Source: an uncultured Collinsella sp. (GTDB taxonomy: Bacteria; Actinomycetota; Coriobacteriia; Coriobacteriales; Coriobacteriaceae). Taken from it: DNA of 64,000 bases. The stretch's first letter is position 1; each line of letters begins with the position of its first letter. The stretch lies in contig CATZLI010000005.1 in the NCBI GenBank assembly GCA_958421275.1, positions 62,001 through 126,000 on the forward strand, given 5' to 3'. Of this stretch, positions 9,389 to 17,371 are shown in pieces. Below the pieces are notes generated by a model, which saw only the letters and a program-made list of their open reading frames with translations, was not told the DNA's origin and made no database searches. The position numbers were made by a program, and so were the translations under genes.

Positions 9389-9450
9389 TATGATGGAATC
9401 AGCTAGGTCGCGGGGCGTCGCCTGTGTTTGGCGGCGTCCCGTTTTTGTGT
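9389..9450 (+). promoter_or_regulatory. Possible promoter -10 and leader hairpin of the glycosyltransferase-kinase-regulator operon
   Basis: A good -10 hexamer TATGAT (9389-9394) without a clear -35 is followed by a strong hairpin (GGGGCGTCGCC with GGCGGCGTCCC, 9412-9441) and GTTTTTGT, an intrinsic terminator shape, only 18 bp before the ATG at 9468. Either it ends read-through from the MFS gene or it is an attenuator in the leader. The order -10, hairpin, ribosome binding site suggests the latter but does not prove it. Confidence 0.45.
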
Positions 9451-9467
9451 TGCAGGGAGGGTAAGGC

Positions 9468-10655
9468 ATGAACGCCACAGTCGTGATTCCAACGTATTGG
9501 GCGGGCGATGACGCTTGCGCAAACGCCCCTGGCACCTATGACCATTCGACGCGACTCAACGCCGACAATCCCGAACTCGACCGCTGTCTGGCCTCGCTTG
9601 AGCAGGTACGTGACATCCCGCGCATCATCCTTTTGGTGGTCTGTCCCGTTTCTGCCACAGCCGATGTGTCGCTGCGCGTGCACGAGATTGTCGACGCGCA
9701 TCCCACGCTCAAGGTCACCGTTGTCACCAACACCCAGGCCTCGCGCATCGCAGACCGGGTTGCTCAGATCGCGCCCAAGGGTTCGGGCGAATGCGTGAGC
9801 CTGCGAGGCTACGGTGCCATTCGCAACATGGGGCTAGCCTGTGCCGCTGTGCTGGGTCATGACGCGGTTATCTTTTTGGATGACGATGAGACTGTCATCG
9901 ACGCCGACTTTATGAAGCGCGCGACCTATGCGTTGGGGCAGCAGACGCGTCAGGGCTTGCCGATCTTGGTCAAGAGCGGCTATTTCTACGATCGCGACGG
10001 CTCGCCGCTGGCTCCCACGGACAAGGCAGGCATCTGCCATCGTTGGTGGACCAAGCGCATCGAGTTCAACCGTTGGATGAAAAAGGCGCTCTCGGGCACC
10101 CGCATCTCGCGCTCCAACTACGTGTGCGGCGGCCTGATGGCCCTGCACGCCCGCGCCTTTACGCGTGTGGCCTTTGACCCGTTTATCACCCGCGGCGAGG
10201 ACTTGGATTACCTCTTTAACATGCGCATGTTTGGCTACGACGTGTGGTTCGATAACGAGTGGACCGTGCGCCATCTGCCTCCGGAGTCCGAAAAGCGCTC
10301 ACCGCGCTTTATGCAGGATGTATACCGTTGGTACTACGAACGGGCCAAGTTGACATTCGCCGCGCATCAAAAGGAGCTCATTCCCGTTACGGCGGCATCA
10401 CTCATGCCCTACCCGGGCCCGTGGATTTCGCGCGAGCTCGACGACCGCGTGCGCAAGACCGCTATGGTCCGCAGTGTGTTTACCCGCGAGCATGAGGGCT
10501 ACCTGCGCATTTGGCGCCATGGTATCGGCGAGGCAAAGGCCTATGCGCGCCAAAACGCTGCAAGCTACCTGCGTTTCCAGAGCTTTTGGCCCAAGATCAT
10601 GGACGGGCTTTGGCGTGACGCACAACTGATCAGTATCCTGGAGGGGGCCGAATGA
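9468..10655 (+). CDS. Glycosyltransferase family 2-type protein
   Basis: 395 residues with a GT-A fold pattern: the N-terminal strand ATVVIPTYWAG, and the metal/sugar-nucleotide Asp cluster IFLDDDE at 136-141, then a central GEDLDYLFNMRMFGYD and WTVRHLPP segment typical of family 2 enzymes that use an Asp base. No membrane helix is obvious, so it is a cytoplasmic or peripheral enzyme that probably adds sugars to an envelope glycan or lipid carrier. Start ATG has GGGAGGG 7 nt ahead. Its stop overlaps the start of the next kinase gene (ATGA), so sugar transfer and two-component sensing are translationally coupled. Confidence 0.75.
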   Translation: MNATVVIPTYWAGDDACANAPGTYDHSTRLNADNPELDRCLASLEQVRDIPRIILLVVCPVSATADVSLRVHEIVDAHPTLKVTVVTNTQASRIADRVAQIAPKGSGECVSLRGYGAIRNMGLACAAVLGHDAVIFLDDDETVIDADFMKRATYALGQQTRQGLPILVKSGYFYDRDGSPLAPTDKAGICHRWWTKRIEFNRWMKKALSGTRISRSNYVCGGLMALHARAFTRVAFDPFITRGEDLDYLFNMRMFGYDVWFDNEWTVRHLPPESEKRSPRFMQDVYRWYYERAKLTFAAHQKELIPVTAASLMPYPGPWISRELDDRVRKTAMVRSVFTREHEGYLRIWRHGIGEAKAYARQNAASYLRFQSFWPKIMDGLWRDAQLISILEGAE

Positions 10656-11995
10656 TCGACCGCCGCGCCCAGCGCGATAGTTCAATATCAATCTTTCGCA
10701 TCATTGCCGTTGCCTGCGCCATTTGCGTGCTGGTGTACTTTATCTTTGCCTTGGTGACCGGTATCGAGCCGATCGCCACGGTGATTGCCTGCGCGCTGCT
10801 GTGCATCTTTCTGTGCATCTTTATCTTTTTGACGCTCAATCCCGATTCGGTGCGCTCCCAGTACACCGAGGAGACGCTCTCGGTGGCCTCGGCCATGCTC
10901 GAGGACATTAAGGGCGGTCTGACGCAGGAGTCGGCGCGTTTGGTGTGCCGGCGCATTTTGCCCGAGACGCGCGCCATGACGGTGGCCATCACCGACGAGG
11001 GCAACGTGTTGGCCTGCGCGGGCGAGTTTGAGGAAAAACTACTGCCAGATTCTCCCATCCACACGCTTGCCACACGCTACGTTATCGAACATGGCATCGT
11101 GCAGTCGTTCAACCGTATGGTGGATGTCGTGGGCTCGGATGGCTCGCACAACCAAGTCCCCGCCGGCATTATCGCCCCCATCAAGGTGGGCGATCGTACC
11201 GTCGGCACGCTCAAGTTCTACTACAAGACCCCGCGCGCCGTCGACCGTACCCAGTACGCGCTTGCCTCGGGCTTTGCCGAGATCTTGTCCACGCAGCTCG
11301 CCATCCACGAGCTCGAGGTGCAAAAGGAACTCACAGCGCGCGCCGAGGTGCGTGCGCTGCAGGCGCAGATTAACCCACACTTCCTGTTCAACACGCTGAA
11401 CACCATTGCATCGTTTACGCGCACCGACCCGCTGCGGGCCCGCGAACTGCTTCGTGAGTTCTCATCGTTCTATCGTGCCACGCTCGACAACTCGGGATCG
11501 CTTATTCCGGTCTCGCGCGAGGTTGCACAGACCAAGCGCTACCTTACCTTTGAGAAGGCCCGCTTTGGCGAGGACCGCGTGCTTGCGACGTTCGATGTGT
11601 CCGAGGACGTGGAAGATACGCTGGTGCCGGCGTTCGTGATCCAGCCGATTGTCGAGAACGCCGTACGTCATGGTATGGGCGATGACGACGCCCTGAGGAT
11701 CGACGTGACCGTTCACCAAGACGGCGAGGATGCAATCTTGATTGCCGTGGCCGATAATGGCGTGGGCATGGATGAGGGTACCGCCGCCAGACTGTTTGAC
11801 GAGCGCTCTGCCCGTCCCGACGCCAGCTCTCCCCAGGGTGGCGGCGCCGGTGTGGCCATGCACAATATTTCGGAGCGCATCCATCGCTTTTATGGGCCGC
11901 ACTCCTATACGCGTGTCGAATCGGCGCCGGGCAAGGGCACCAAAGTGCTCCTTCATCTTGATTTGTCAGAGAGCATCTTTGACATTCAAGAGTAA
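10652..11995 (+). CDS. LytS-type sensor histidine kinase (pair 2)
   Basis: 447 residues, same plan as the kinase at 4740-6125: two membrane helices (about 14-36 and 40-62), a GAF-like region, the phospho-acceptor His243 in NPHFLFN, and a HATPase with IVENAVRHGM, ADNGVGMDE and GGAGVAMHNI. Shared segments such as YALASGFAEILSTQLA and ALASGFADLISTQLA in the two kinases show they are paralogues. The start overlaps the glycosyltransferase stop by 4 bp. The regulator gene follows after a short gap. Confidence 0.85.
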   Translation: MIDRRAQRDSSISIFRIIAVACAICVLVYFIFALVTGIEPIATVIACALLCIFLCIFIFLTLNPDSVRSQYTEETLSVASAMLEDIKGGLTQESARLVCRRILPETRAMTVAITDEGNVLACAGEFEEKLLPDSPIHTLATRYVIEHGIVQSFNRMVDVVGSDGSHNQVPAGIIAPIKVGDRTVGTLKFYYKTPRAVDRTQYALASGFAEILSTQLAIHELEVQKELTARAEVRALQAQINPHFLFNTLNTIASFTRTDPLRARELLREFSSFYRATLDNSGSLIPVSREVAQTKRYLTFEKARFGEDRVLATFDVSEDVEDTLVPAFVIQPIVENAVRHGMGDDDALRIDVTVHQDGEDAILIAVADNGVGMDEGTAARLFDERSARPDASSPQGGGAGVAMHNISERIHRFYGPHSYTRVESAPGKGTKVLLHLDLSESIFDIQE

Positions 11996-12067
11996 AATAA
12001 AGGGCTACGGGCTCAACGTCATGCGACGGATGCCCGGCGTAGTTAGTTGACGAAAGGTTTTATCCCT

Positions 12068-12784
12068 ATGCTGCGTGCGATGATTGTGGATGATGAGGCG
12101 CCGGCTCGCTCGGAGCTTCGCTTCCTGCTCGAGCAAACGGGCAAGATCGGCACGATCACGGAGGCGTCGAGCGTCCGCTCCGCCATCGAGATGCTTATGG
12201 AAAGTCGCGTGGATGTCGTGTTTCTCGATATCTCGATGCCCGGTGCCTCGGGCCTGCAACTTGCCGAGGCGCTGCATAAGCTCAAAAATCCGCCGGCGAT
12301 CGTGTTTGTGACTGCGTATAGTGACCATGCGGTCGAGGCATTCGACGTGGATGCCGTCGATTATCTGATGAAGCCGGTCGAGGAAGCTCGCTTGGATCGC
12401 GCGATCGAGAAGGTCATGCAACGCGCCAAGCCGGTTACGGACAGCAAGGTGACCATCGAGCGTATCCCGGTGGAAAAGGGCGGCCGCAAGGTGCTCATTC
12501 CCGTGGACGACATTCGCTTTATCATGGCCAAGGACGATTACTCCTGCATCTATACCGTCGATGATCGCTTTTTGTCGACGACCTCGCTGGCGCAGTTTGA
12601 GGCCAAGCTCTGCGACTTTGGCTTCTTCCGTGTTCACCGCCGCTATATCGTCAACTTAGCGTGCGTTACGGACGTCGAGACGGTGCCCTCGGGCGCCATC
12701 CAGCTGGGCATTACGGGCGTCGACGAACGCGTGCCGGTTTCGCGCCGCCGCGTCGTGCCGCTCAAGAAGGCTCTGAGTCTCTAG
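12068..12784 (+). CDS. LytTR response regulator (pair 2)
   Basis: 238 residues from ATG 12068; a TTG 21 bases earlier is in frame but lies ahead of the GAAAGG site. Receiver domain with D54 in FLDISMPGASG, then a LytTR domain with FFRVHRRYIVNLACV. It is the paralogue of the regulator at 6164-6898 and ends the three-gene operon with the glycosyltransferase and kinase. A terminator follows directly. Confidence 0.9.
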   Translation: MLRAMIVDDEAPARSELRFLLEQTGKIGTITEASSVRSAIEMLMESRVDVVFLDISMPGASGLQLAEALHKLKNPPAIVFVTAYSDHAVEAFDVDAVDYLMKPVEEARLDRAIEKVMQRAKPVTDSKVTIERIPVEKGGRKVLIPVDDIRFIMAKDDYSCIYTVDDRFLSTTSLAQFEAKLCDFGFFRVHRRYIVNLACVTDVETVPSGAIQLGITGVDERVPVSRRRVVPLKKALSL

Positions 12785-12791
12785 CACACTG

Positions 12792-12840
12792 GCCCCGCAG
12801 CCCTGTAGACCCATCGTCTGCGGAGCCGTGGGGCTTTTTT
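12792..12840 (+). terminator. Terminator after LytTR pair 2
   Basis: Outer GCCCC/GGGGC and inner CGCAG/CTGCG pairings with a bulge, followed by TTTTTT, end the operon. Confidence 0.7.
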
Positions 12841-12879
12841 GTATGTATCTGCCGAATCGTTTTTTGCGGAAGGGATCCC

Positions 12880-13347
12880 ATGAACAGCGCAAGCGCCAAG
12901 CGCATCGACATCATCTCGGACACCCACGGCTATTTATCGCCTGCGCTCTTGGATGAGCTTGAGGGCGCAGACCTGATCATCCACGCCGGCGATCTCACGT
13001 CAGAGATGGACTACGAGCACCTATGCACCATCGCCCCCGTGCGGGCCGTACTGGGCAACAACGATTACTACCGCGACTACGGTCCCGATGTAGACCGTCT
13101 TGCGCTCTTTACCTACGAAGGCCTCAAATTCGCCGTAGCCCACTACCGCGAAGACCTTCCGGTGGGATCCGTAGACGTAGCCATCAATGGTCACACCCAC
13201 GTAACCAAAGAAGCCCAAGTGGGCCGTTGTTTAGTCCTCAACCCGGGCAGCGCTAGCTACCCCAGAGGCACCCGAGGCCCCACCATGGCCAGAATGCTAG
13301 TAAAAGACGGCAAGATCATAAGCACCAAATTTATTGATCTAGAGTAA
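12880..13347 (+). CDS. YfcE/MJ0936-type metallophosphoesterase
   Basis: 155 residues, the length of the small phosphodiesterase family. The five calcineurin-like metal motifs are present: DTHG (D14, H16), HAGD (D38), GNND (59-62), AHY, and NGHTH. These cytoplasmic enzymes hydrolyse phosphodiesters in vitro; the natural substrate is usually unknown. Start ATG 12880 has GGAAGGG ahead; the frame is open further upstream but there it runs across the preceding gene and terminator. Confidence 0.85.
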   Translation: MNSASAKRIDIISDTHGYLSPALLDELEGADLIIHAGDLTSEMDYEHLCTIAPVRAVLGNNDYYRDYGPDVDRLALFTYEGLKFAVAHYREDLPVGSVDVAINGHTHVTKEAQVGRCLVLNPGSASYPRGTRGPTMARMLVKDGKIISTKFIDLE

Positions 13348-13358
13348 CCACAACAAAA

Positions 13359-13386
13359 ACGGGGGATGCAAATGCGTCCCCCGTTT
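13359..13386 (+). terminator. Terminator after metallophosphoesterase
   Basis: The stem CGGGGGATGCA/TGCGTCCCCCG is followed by TTT and starts 12 bp after the stop codon. Confidence 0.75.
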
Positions 13387-13504
13387 CCATTTGAGCCAAA
13401 GGCAGAGCTTCAACAAAAACAATCAGACCAACCCCGCCGAGGAGCACGCGGGCTAGCCGCGCAGCGGCGCACGCCCGCAAAACTGGTTGAATAATGTGAC
13501 GGCA

Positions 13505-13647
13505 GGGAGGGCTTCCGGGGCTGAGGGCGGGGGTTAAGTTTGTCGCGAGTTCCGCACGCAAAGGAAAGCACTTAATGTGCTTTCCGTCTTGCGCAGGACT
13601 GTAGAGCAGCAAACTTAACCCCCACCCTCAGCCCCGGAAGCCCTCCC
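13505..13647. repeat. Long inverted repeat with nested hairpin upstream of tRNA-Asp
   Basis: Two 37-bp arms (13505-13541 and 13611-13647) are complementary with one mismatch, which would be a G-U pair in RNA. The spacer holds a second perfect hairpin (GGAAAGCAC/GTGCTTTCC, 13563-13585). No coding potential is convincing. The block fills the gap between the metallophosphoesterase terminator and the tRNA promoter. Confidence 0.8.
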
Positions 13648-13679
13648 GGATGGCCCCAAAAAATTTTTCAAAAAAGTTG

Positions 13680-13709
13680 TTGCGCGCCGGACAGACTTCT
13701 GTGTATACT
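13680..13709 (+). promoter_or_regulatory. Promoter of tRNA-Asp
   Basis: TTGCGC (13680-13685), an 18-bp spacer and TATACT (13704-13709) lie about 46 bp ahead of the mature tRNA 5' end. Confidence 0.5.
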
Positions 13710-13755
13710 AATCCCCGCAGCGCACGTGAGCGGAAACAAACGCGAACGTCTGCCT

Positions 13756-13833
<78 letters not shown>

Positions 13834-13841
13834 ACGCAATT

Positions 13842-13870
13842 AAAGCCACGTCTTCGGACGTGGCTTTTTG
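13842..13870 (+). terminator. Terminator after tRNA-Asp
   Basis: AAGCCACGTC/GACGTGGCTT around a TTCG tetraloop, followed by TTT. Confidence 0.9.
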
Positions 13871-14192
13871 CGTTTGATGCACTTTGTTTCGATAGAACGA
13901 TCGCCCTGGTGTATCTTCGCCCAGAATCCCCGCGCCTTCGGGAACGCAAGTAAAATCTAATAAGTATATCTGTCTGAACAACAGCTTTGTTGCGCAACAC
14001 CTGTTCTACGAGACAGGGGGTTAGGTTATACTAAATTGCACTGTGCGCCGCATCTGATGCATTTCGCTCCAAGCGCGGCACTCAGTGGATATCCGATTTA
14101 CCATTTGGATGTCCTGGCGGTCATTTAGCGTCTCGACACAAGCTCGGCCCCGGAGCTCGTTCGAGCTGTTCGTATTCCTTGAAAGGGGAAAA
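13871..14192. promoter_or_regulatory. Upstream region of the Rrf2 regulator
   Basis: A 320-base gap. TATACT at 14027-14032 could be a -10 box. Just upstream lies an inverted pair CCTGT/ACAGG (about 14001-14018), a possible operator for the downstream Rrf2 protein. No -35 match is good, and the remaining ~150 bp leader holds nothing I recognise. Confidence 0.35.
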
Positions 14193-14678
14193 ATGGACAT
14201 ATCGAGGAAGACTGATTACGCCCTTCGAATGCTGGCGATGCTTGCTGAGGATCCGGAGTGTTTGCTTTCTGTTCGCACCGCTGCCGAAGAGGTCAATGTC
14301 CCGTATTCGTTTGCCCGCTCGATTCAGCACGGTTTGGTCCAGGCCGGTATTGTGGAGAGCCTGCGTGGCGTCCACGGTGGCATGCGTCTCAAGGTCAGTC
14401 CGGACGACGTCACTATCCGCCAGGTCGTCGAGGCCGTTCAGGGTCCTATGGTTATGAACGATTGCACCGCGCCCGATGGTGACTGTGCGCGCATGGGCGC
14501 GTGCTGCTATCATCCCCTGTGGGCCGGAGCTCAGGCGTTGATGCGCGACTACCTCGATTCCGTTTCGCTCGGCGACATCGTCGCTCACCGCCAGTTCCCG
14601 GCCGTCGATCCCAAGTTCGCCGACCGCGAAGCGTTTCCCGAGTACGCCACCTGCGCGTGCGCTTACCGGGAGGAATAG
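14193..14678 (+). CDS. Rrf2-family transcriptional regulator with Cys cluster
   Basis: 161 residues. The N-terminus MDISRKTDYALRML and the helix-turn-helix through GVHGGMRL are typical of Rrf2 proteins (IscR, NsrR, RsrR group). Three Cys in NDCTAPDGDCARMGACC (spacing C-x6-C-x5-C, with a fourth Cys adjacent) sit where the family binds an Fe-S cluster, so a redox, iron or NO response is likely. ATG 14193 (AAAGGGG 6 nt ahead) is chosen over an open extension upstream. The neighbours are a glycosylase and rubrerythrin, which suits an oxidative-stress role; direct control of them is inference. Confidence 0.85.
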   Translation: MDISRKTDYALRMLAMLAEDPECLLSVRTAAEEVNVPYSFARSIQHGLVQAGIVESLRGVHGGMRLKVSPDDVTIRQVVEAVQGPMVMNDCTAPDGDCARMGACCYHPLWAGAQALMRDYLDSVSLGDIVAHRQFPAVDPKFADREAFPEYATCACAYREE

Positions 14679-14699
14679 CGCCGCATAAGGAGCATAGCC

Positions 14700-15605
14700 A
14701 TGATTCAGGACCCCTTTCGTTCGATGATTCGTTCGGAAGGGGTCCTGCGTTATCGCGACCTTCCGTGGCGCCGCACACGCGATCCGTACATCATTTGGCT
14801 TTCTGAGGTCATGCTGCAGCAAACACAGGTGCCGCGTGTGGAGGCGCGCATGCCGGTGTGGCTCGATCGTTTTCCGACTGTGCAGGCGCTTGCCCAGGCC
14901 GCGCCTTCCGATGTTTTGGACGCTTGGCAGGGCATGGGCTACAACCGACGCGCTCTGGCGCTTCACGGGGCCGCTCAGCGCGTTGTAGAGGACTGGGACG
15001 GGGAGTTTCCGCGTGAGACGCGTGACTTGGTCGCTCTGCCTGGTATTGGCCCGGCAACGGCGCAGGGTATCCGTTCGTTTGCGTTTGATCTTCCGGGCGT
15101 GTATTTGGAGACCAATGTGCGCACGGTCTTTTTGCATCATTTCTTTCCCGATGTACCGGCTGTTCCCGATCGCGAGTTGGTGCCGCTGATCCAAGCCGCC
15201 TGTCCGGCGGCTCCCGGTGCAGCGACCGACGAGATTGCTCCCTTTGCCGTGCCGCTCGATGATGCCGACACCCCGCGCGCGTGGTATTACGCGTTGCTGG
15301 ATTACGGCGCGTATCTTAAAAAGACGCTGCCCAATCCGTCCAGGCGGTCGGCGAGCTATAGTCGTCAGTCCAAGTTTGAGGGCTCGCGTCGCCAAAAGCG
15401 CGCCCACATTGTGCGCATGCTGCTGGCGGCGCGCGATGGGCAGCCGGCAGGTATTACGCTCGATGAAGCCGTTGCTGGCGTTAACGAGATGGAGGCGGCA
15501 GCCGGCCGGAAACCGGTCGAGCGCGAGCTGGTTGCAAGTATTCTTGCCGATCTGGAGCGCGAGGGCTTTTGCCGCTCCGAGGGCGATCGTTGGCTGAGTG
15601 TATAG
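14700..15605 (+). CDS. mutY: MutY-like DNA glycosylase lacking the Fe-S cluster
   Basis: 301 residues of the HhH-GPD glycosylase superfamily, closest in plan to A/G-specific adenine glycosylase: WLSEVMLQQTQV carries the catalytic Glu (E36), and LPGIGPATAQGI is the helix-hairpin-helix. Two features are unusual. The Asp expected in the 'DgNV' motif is Glu137 (YLETNVRTV), and the four-Cys Fe-S motif that follows the HhH domain in MutY and Nth is missing: after LLDYGAYLKK comes a Ser/Arg-rich stretch. The C-terminal MutT-like 8-oxoG-sensing domain is also reduced to a short basic tail. It may still excise mispaired adenine, or act on another mismatch as in the Mig/TDG branch. It starts 22 bp after the Rrf2 gene, probably the same transcript. 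Confidence 0.75.
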   Translation: MIQDPFRSMIRSEGVLRYRDLPWRRTRDPYIIWLSEVMLQQTQVPRVEARMPVWLDRFPTVQALAQAAPSDVLDAWQGMGYNRRALALHGAAQRVVEDWDGEFPRETRDLVALPGIGPATAQGIRSFAFDLPGVYLETNVRTVFLHHFFPDVPAVPDRELVPLIQAACPAAPGAATDEIAPFAVPLDDADTPRAWYYALLDYGAYLKKTLPNPSRRSASYSRQSKFEGSRRQKRAHIVRMLLAARDGQPAGITLDEAVAGVNEMEAAAGRKPVERELVASILADLEREGFCRSEGDRWLSV

Positions 15606-15719
15606 CTCGCTCGAATCTGAAGAACAGGATTATAAGGTTTAAATTCTCGGCATGAGGGCATCCTAAAGACAAGGCCGCTCAAAGTCTATGGGCGGCATGT
15701 GTTGAAGGGAAGTACACCT

Positions 15720-16259
15720 ATGGATTTTGAGAACTCTCAGACCAAGAAGAACCTCGAGACCGCTTTTGCCGGTGAGTCCCAGGCGCACACCAAGTATCGC
15801 TACTATGCATCCAAGGCCAAAAAGGACGGCTACGTTCAGATTTCGAATATCTTTGCCGAGACGGCGGGCAACGAGTCCGAGCATGCCAAGCTGTGGTTTA
15901 AGTATCTGCACGACGGTGCCGTTCCGGGCACTCTGGACAACCTGCGCGACGCCGCCGCGGGCGAGAACTACGAGTGGACCACGATGTATGACGAGTTTGC
16001 CAAGACCGCCGAGGAGGAGGGCTTTGCCGAGATCGCCGAGAAGTTCCGTGGCGTCGGTGCCGTGGAGAAGGCTCACGAGGAGCGCTACAACAAGCTCGTC
16101 GAGCGCATTGAATCGGGCGAGGTGTTTGAGCGCGAGGGCGTAAAGGTGTGGAAGTGCCTGAACTGCGGGCACCTGCATGTTGGTGCCGAGGCGCCCGAGG
16201 TTTGCCCGGTGTGCAACCACCCGAAGGCGTACTTTGAGGAGCAGGTGGTGAACTACTAG
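15720..16259 (+). CDS. Rubrerythrin
   Basis: 179 residues from ATG 15720 (GAAGGGA ahead). An N-terminal ferritin-like four-helix domain carries the Glu/His ligands of a di-iron site (ETAFAGESQAH near residues 13-23, ESEHAKLW, EKAHEERY). A C-terminal rubredoxin-like domain has two Cys pairs (CLNCGH and CPVCNH). Rubrerythrins reduce hydrogen peroxide in anaerobes using NAD(P)H through partner proteins. The protein is cytoplasmic. It fits the adjacent redox regulator and repair enzyme as an oxidative stress group. Confidence 0.93.
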   Translation: MDFENSQTKKNLETAFAGESQAHTKYRYYASKAKKDGYVQISNIFAETAGNESEHAKLWFKYLHDGAVPGTLDNLRDAAAGENYEWTTMYDEFAKTAEEEGFAEIAEKFRGVGAVEKAHEERYNKLVERIESGEVFEREGVKVWKCLNCGHLHVGAEAPEVCPVCNHPKAYFEEQVVNY

Positions 16260-16287
16260 CGCGTGTTGCGGGCGTGGCGTTTGATGC

Positions 16288-16466
16288 GGAGCGCGGGGCG
16301 GGAGGCCGGATTGCCTTCCCTCCCCGCTCACGGCTTCGCAGGGTCGCGTTGAGGGAAGGCAATCCGGCCTCCCGCCCCGCGCTCCGGCGTTGGGTCGTCG
16401 CGTGCTCATTACTGAAAAGCTGATTAGAAGTTTGTGTGCCGCCCCTTTTGGGGCGGCACGTTTTTG
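16288..16466. repeat. Repeat family F, copy 1: 35-bp perfect palindrome plus conserved tail
   Basis: A perfect 35-bp inverted repeat (16288-16322 and 16351-16385) encloses a 28-nt loop containing CTCACGGCTTCGCAGGG. A conserved tail follows (including GAAAAGCTGATTAGAAG) and ends in a terminator. A second copy at 17208-17371 has the same loop and tail but different stem arms that still pair. Confidence 0.85.
16436..16466 (+). terminator. Terminator at the end of repeat F copy 1
   Basis: GTGCCGCCCC/GGGGCGGCAC around TTTT, then GTTTTTGT. It serves rubrerythrin and is part of the repeated unit. Confidence 0.85.
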
Positions 16467-16556
16467 TAGGGGGACTGGTTGGGACGGCACCGTTCATGGG
16501 TGGGGTACACTGGGTAGCAGCTTTTAGTTTATCTACTACCTGATGGGGTGTTTTTT

Positions 16557-17189
16557 ATGGGTAAGAAGTCTCGGGCTCGGGTTGCTGCGGTGGGAACTCG
16601 CAAGGATCCTGGTCGTCGGGTTCCTGAGGGCAAAAAGGCCGATCGTGCCGAGAGGGACAAGAAGGTTGGGGCGCATGCTCATCCTGCGTGGGCGCCCCAT
16701 TTGAATTCGGCGAGTGAGGACCTAACTGCCAAGCTGTTTACGATGGTCGAGGTCATCTTGGGTGTGGTGCCTGTGGTGGTCATTGGCCTGTTCCTGGCCT
16801 CTAAGGATGCCACGAGTGTGGATAAGCTCACCGATGTCTTTTCTCAGGATCCCTCGATGGTGGTTGCGTTTATCTCTGCGTGTCTGCAGCCGTTTGTGGC
16901 GTACATGCTGTACATGATTTATCGCAAATACTGCGAGGGCGATGCGGGCTTTGCCGCCGGAAACCTGATTGGCCTCTTGTGCTCCGAGATCTTGCTGCTC
17001 AATATTCCCGGCGTCATCGGCATGGGTATCTTGCTGTGGCGTGTTTGGCGCAACGTTGCCCCGCACTTTGAGAGCTGGCTGTTTGAGCGCCGTGCAATGG
17101 GCGTGCTGGCAGACATCGCGGGTTCGCTCGTGATTCTAGTCTTGGCGTTTATGTGCGCCACCGCCGCGCGAGGTCTCGCGGGCATGTAG
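16557..17189 (+). CDS. Unrecognised membrane protein with basic N-terminus
   Basis: 210 residues. The first ~55 are highly charged (Lys, Arg, Asp), followed by about four hydrophobic segments: near TMVEVILGVVPVVVIGLFLA, VVAFISACLQPFVAYMLYMI, LIGLLCSEILLLNIPGVIGM and GSLVILVLAFMCATAA. No catalytic motif or named domain was recognised. ATG 16557 follows GGGG at a good distance; a GTG at 16548 is also in frame. The gene is bracketed by two copies of repeat family F, each ending in a terminator, so it is a one-gene unit. Confidence 0.65.
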   Translation: MGKKSRARVAAVGTRKDPGRRVPEGKKADRAERDKKVGAHAHPAWAPHLNSASEDLTAKLFTMVEVILGVVPVVVIGLFLASKDATSVDKLTDVFSQDPSMVVAFISACLQPFVAYMLYMIYRKYCEGDAGFAAGNLIGLLCSEILLLNIPGVIGMGILLWRVWRNVAPHFESWLFERRAMGVLADIAGSLVILVLAFMCATAARGLAGM

Positions 17190-17207
17190 TCTGTCCTCAC
17201 CGACCAC

Positions 17208-17371
17208 GGAGCGCAGGGCGGGGAAACCTTTCCCTCTCGCTCACGGCTTCGCAGGGTCGCGCGAGGCAAAGGTATCCCCGCCCTGTGCTCCGGCGTTGAG
17301 TCGTCGCATACTCGTTACAGAAAAGCTGATTAGAAGTTTGTGTGCCGCCCCTTTGGGGCGGCACGTTTTTG
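17208..17371. repeat. Repeat family F, copy 2
   Basis: Arms at 17208-17236 and 17263-17291 pair with three differences. The loop and the 3' tail are nearly the same as in copy 1, but the middle of the stem has another sequence on both arms. Confidence 0.85.
17342..17371 (+). terminator. Terminator at the end of repeat F copy 2
   Basis: GTGCCGCCCC/GGGGCGGCAC around TTT, then GTTTTTGT; same sequence as in copy 1. Confidence 0.85.
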
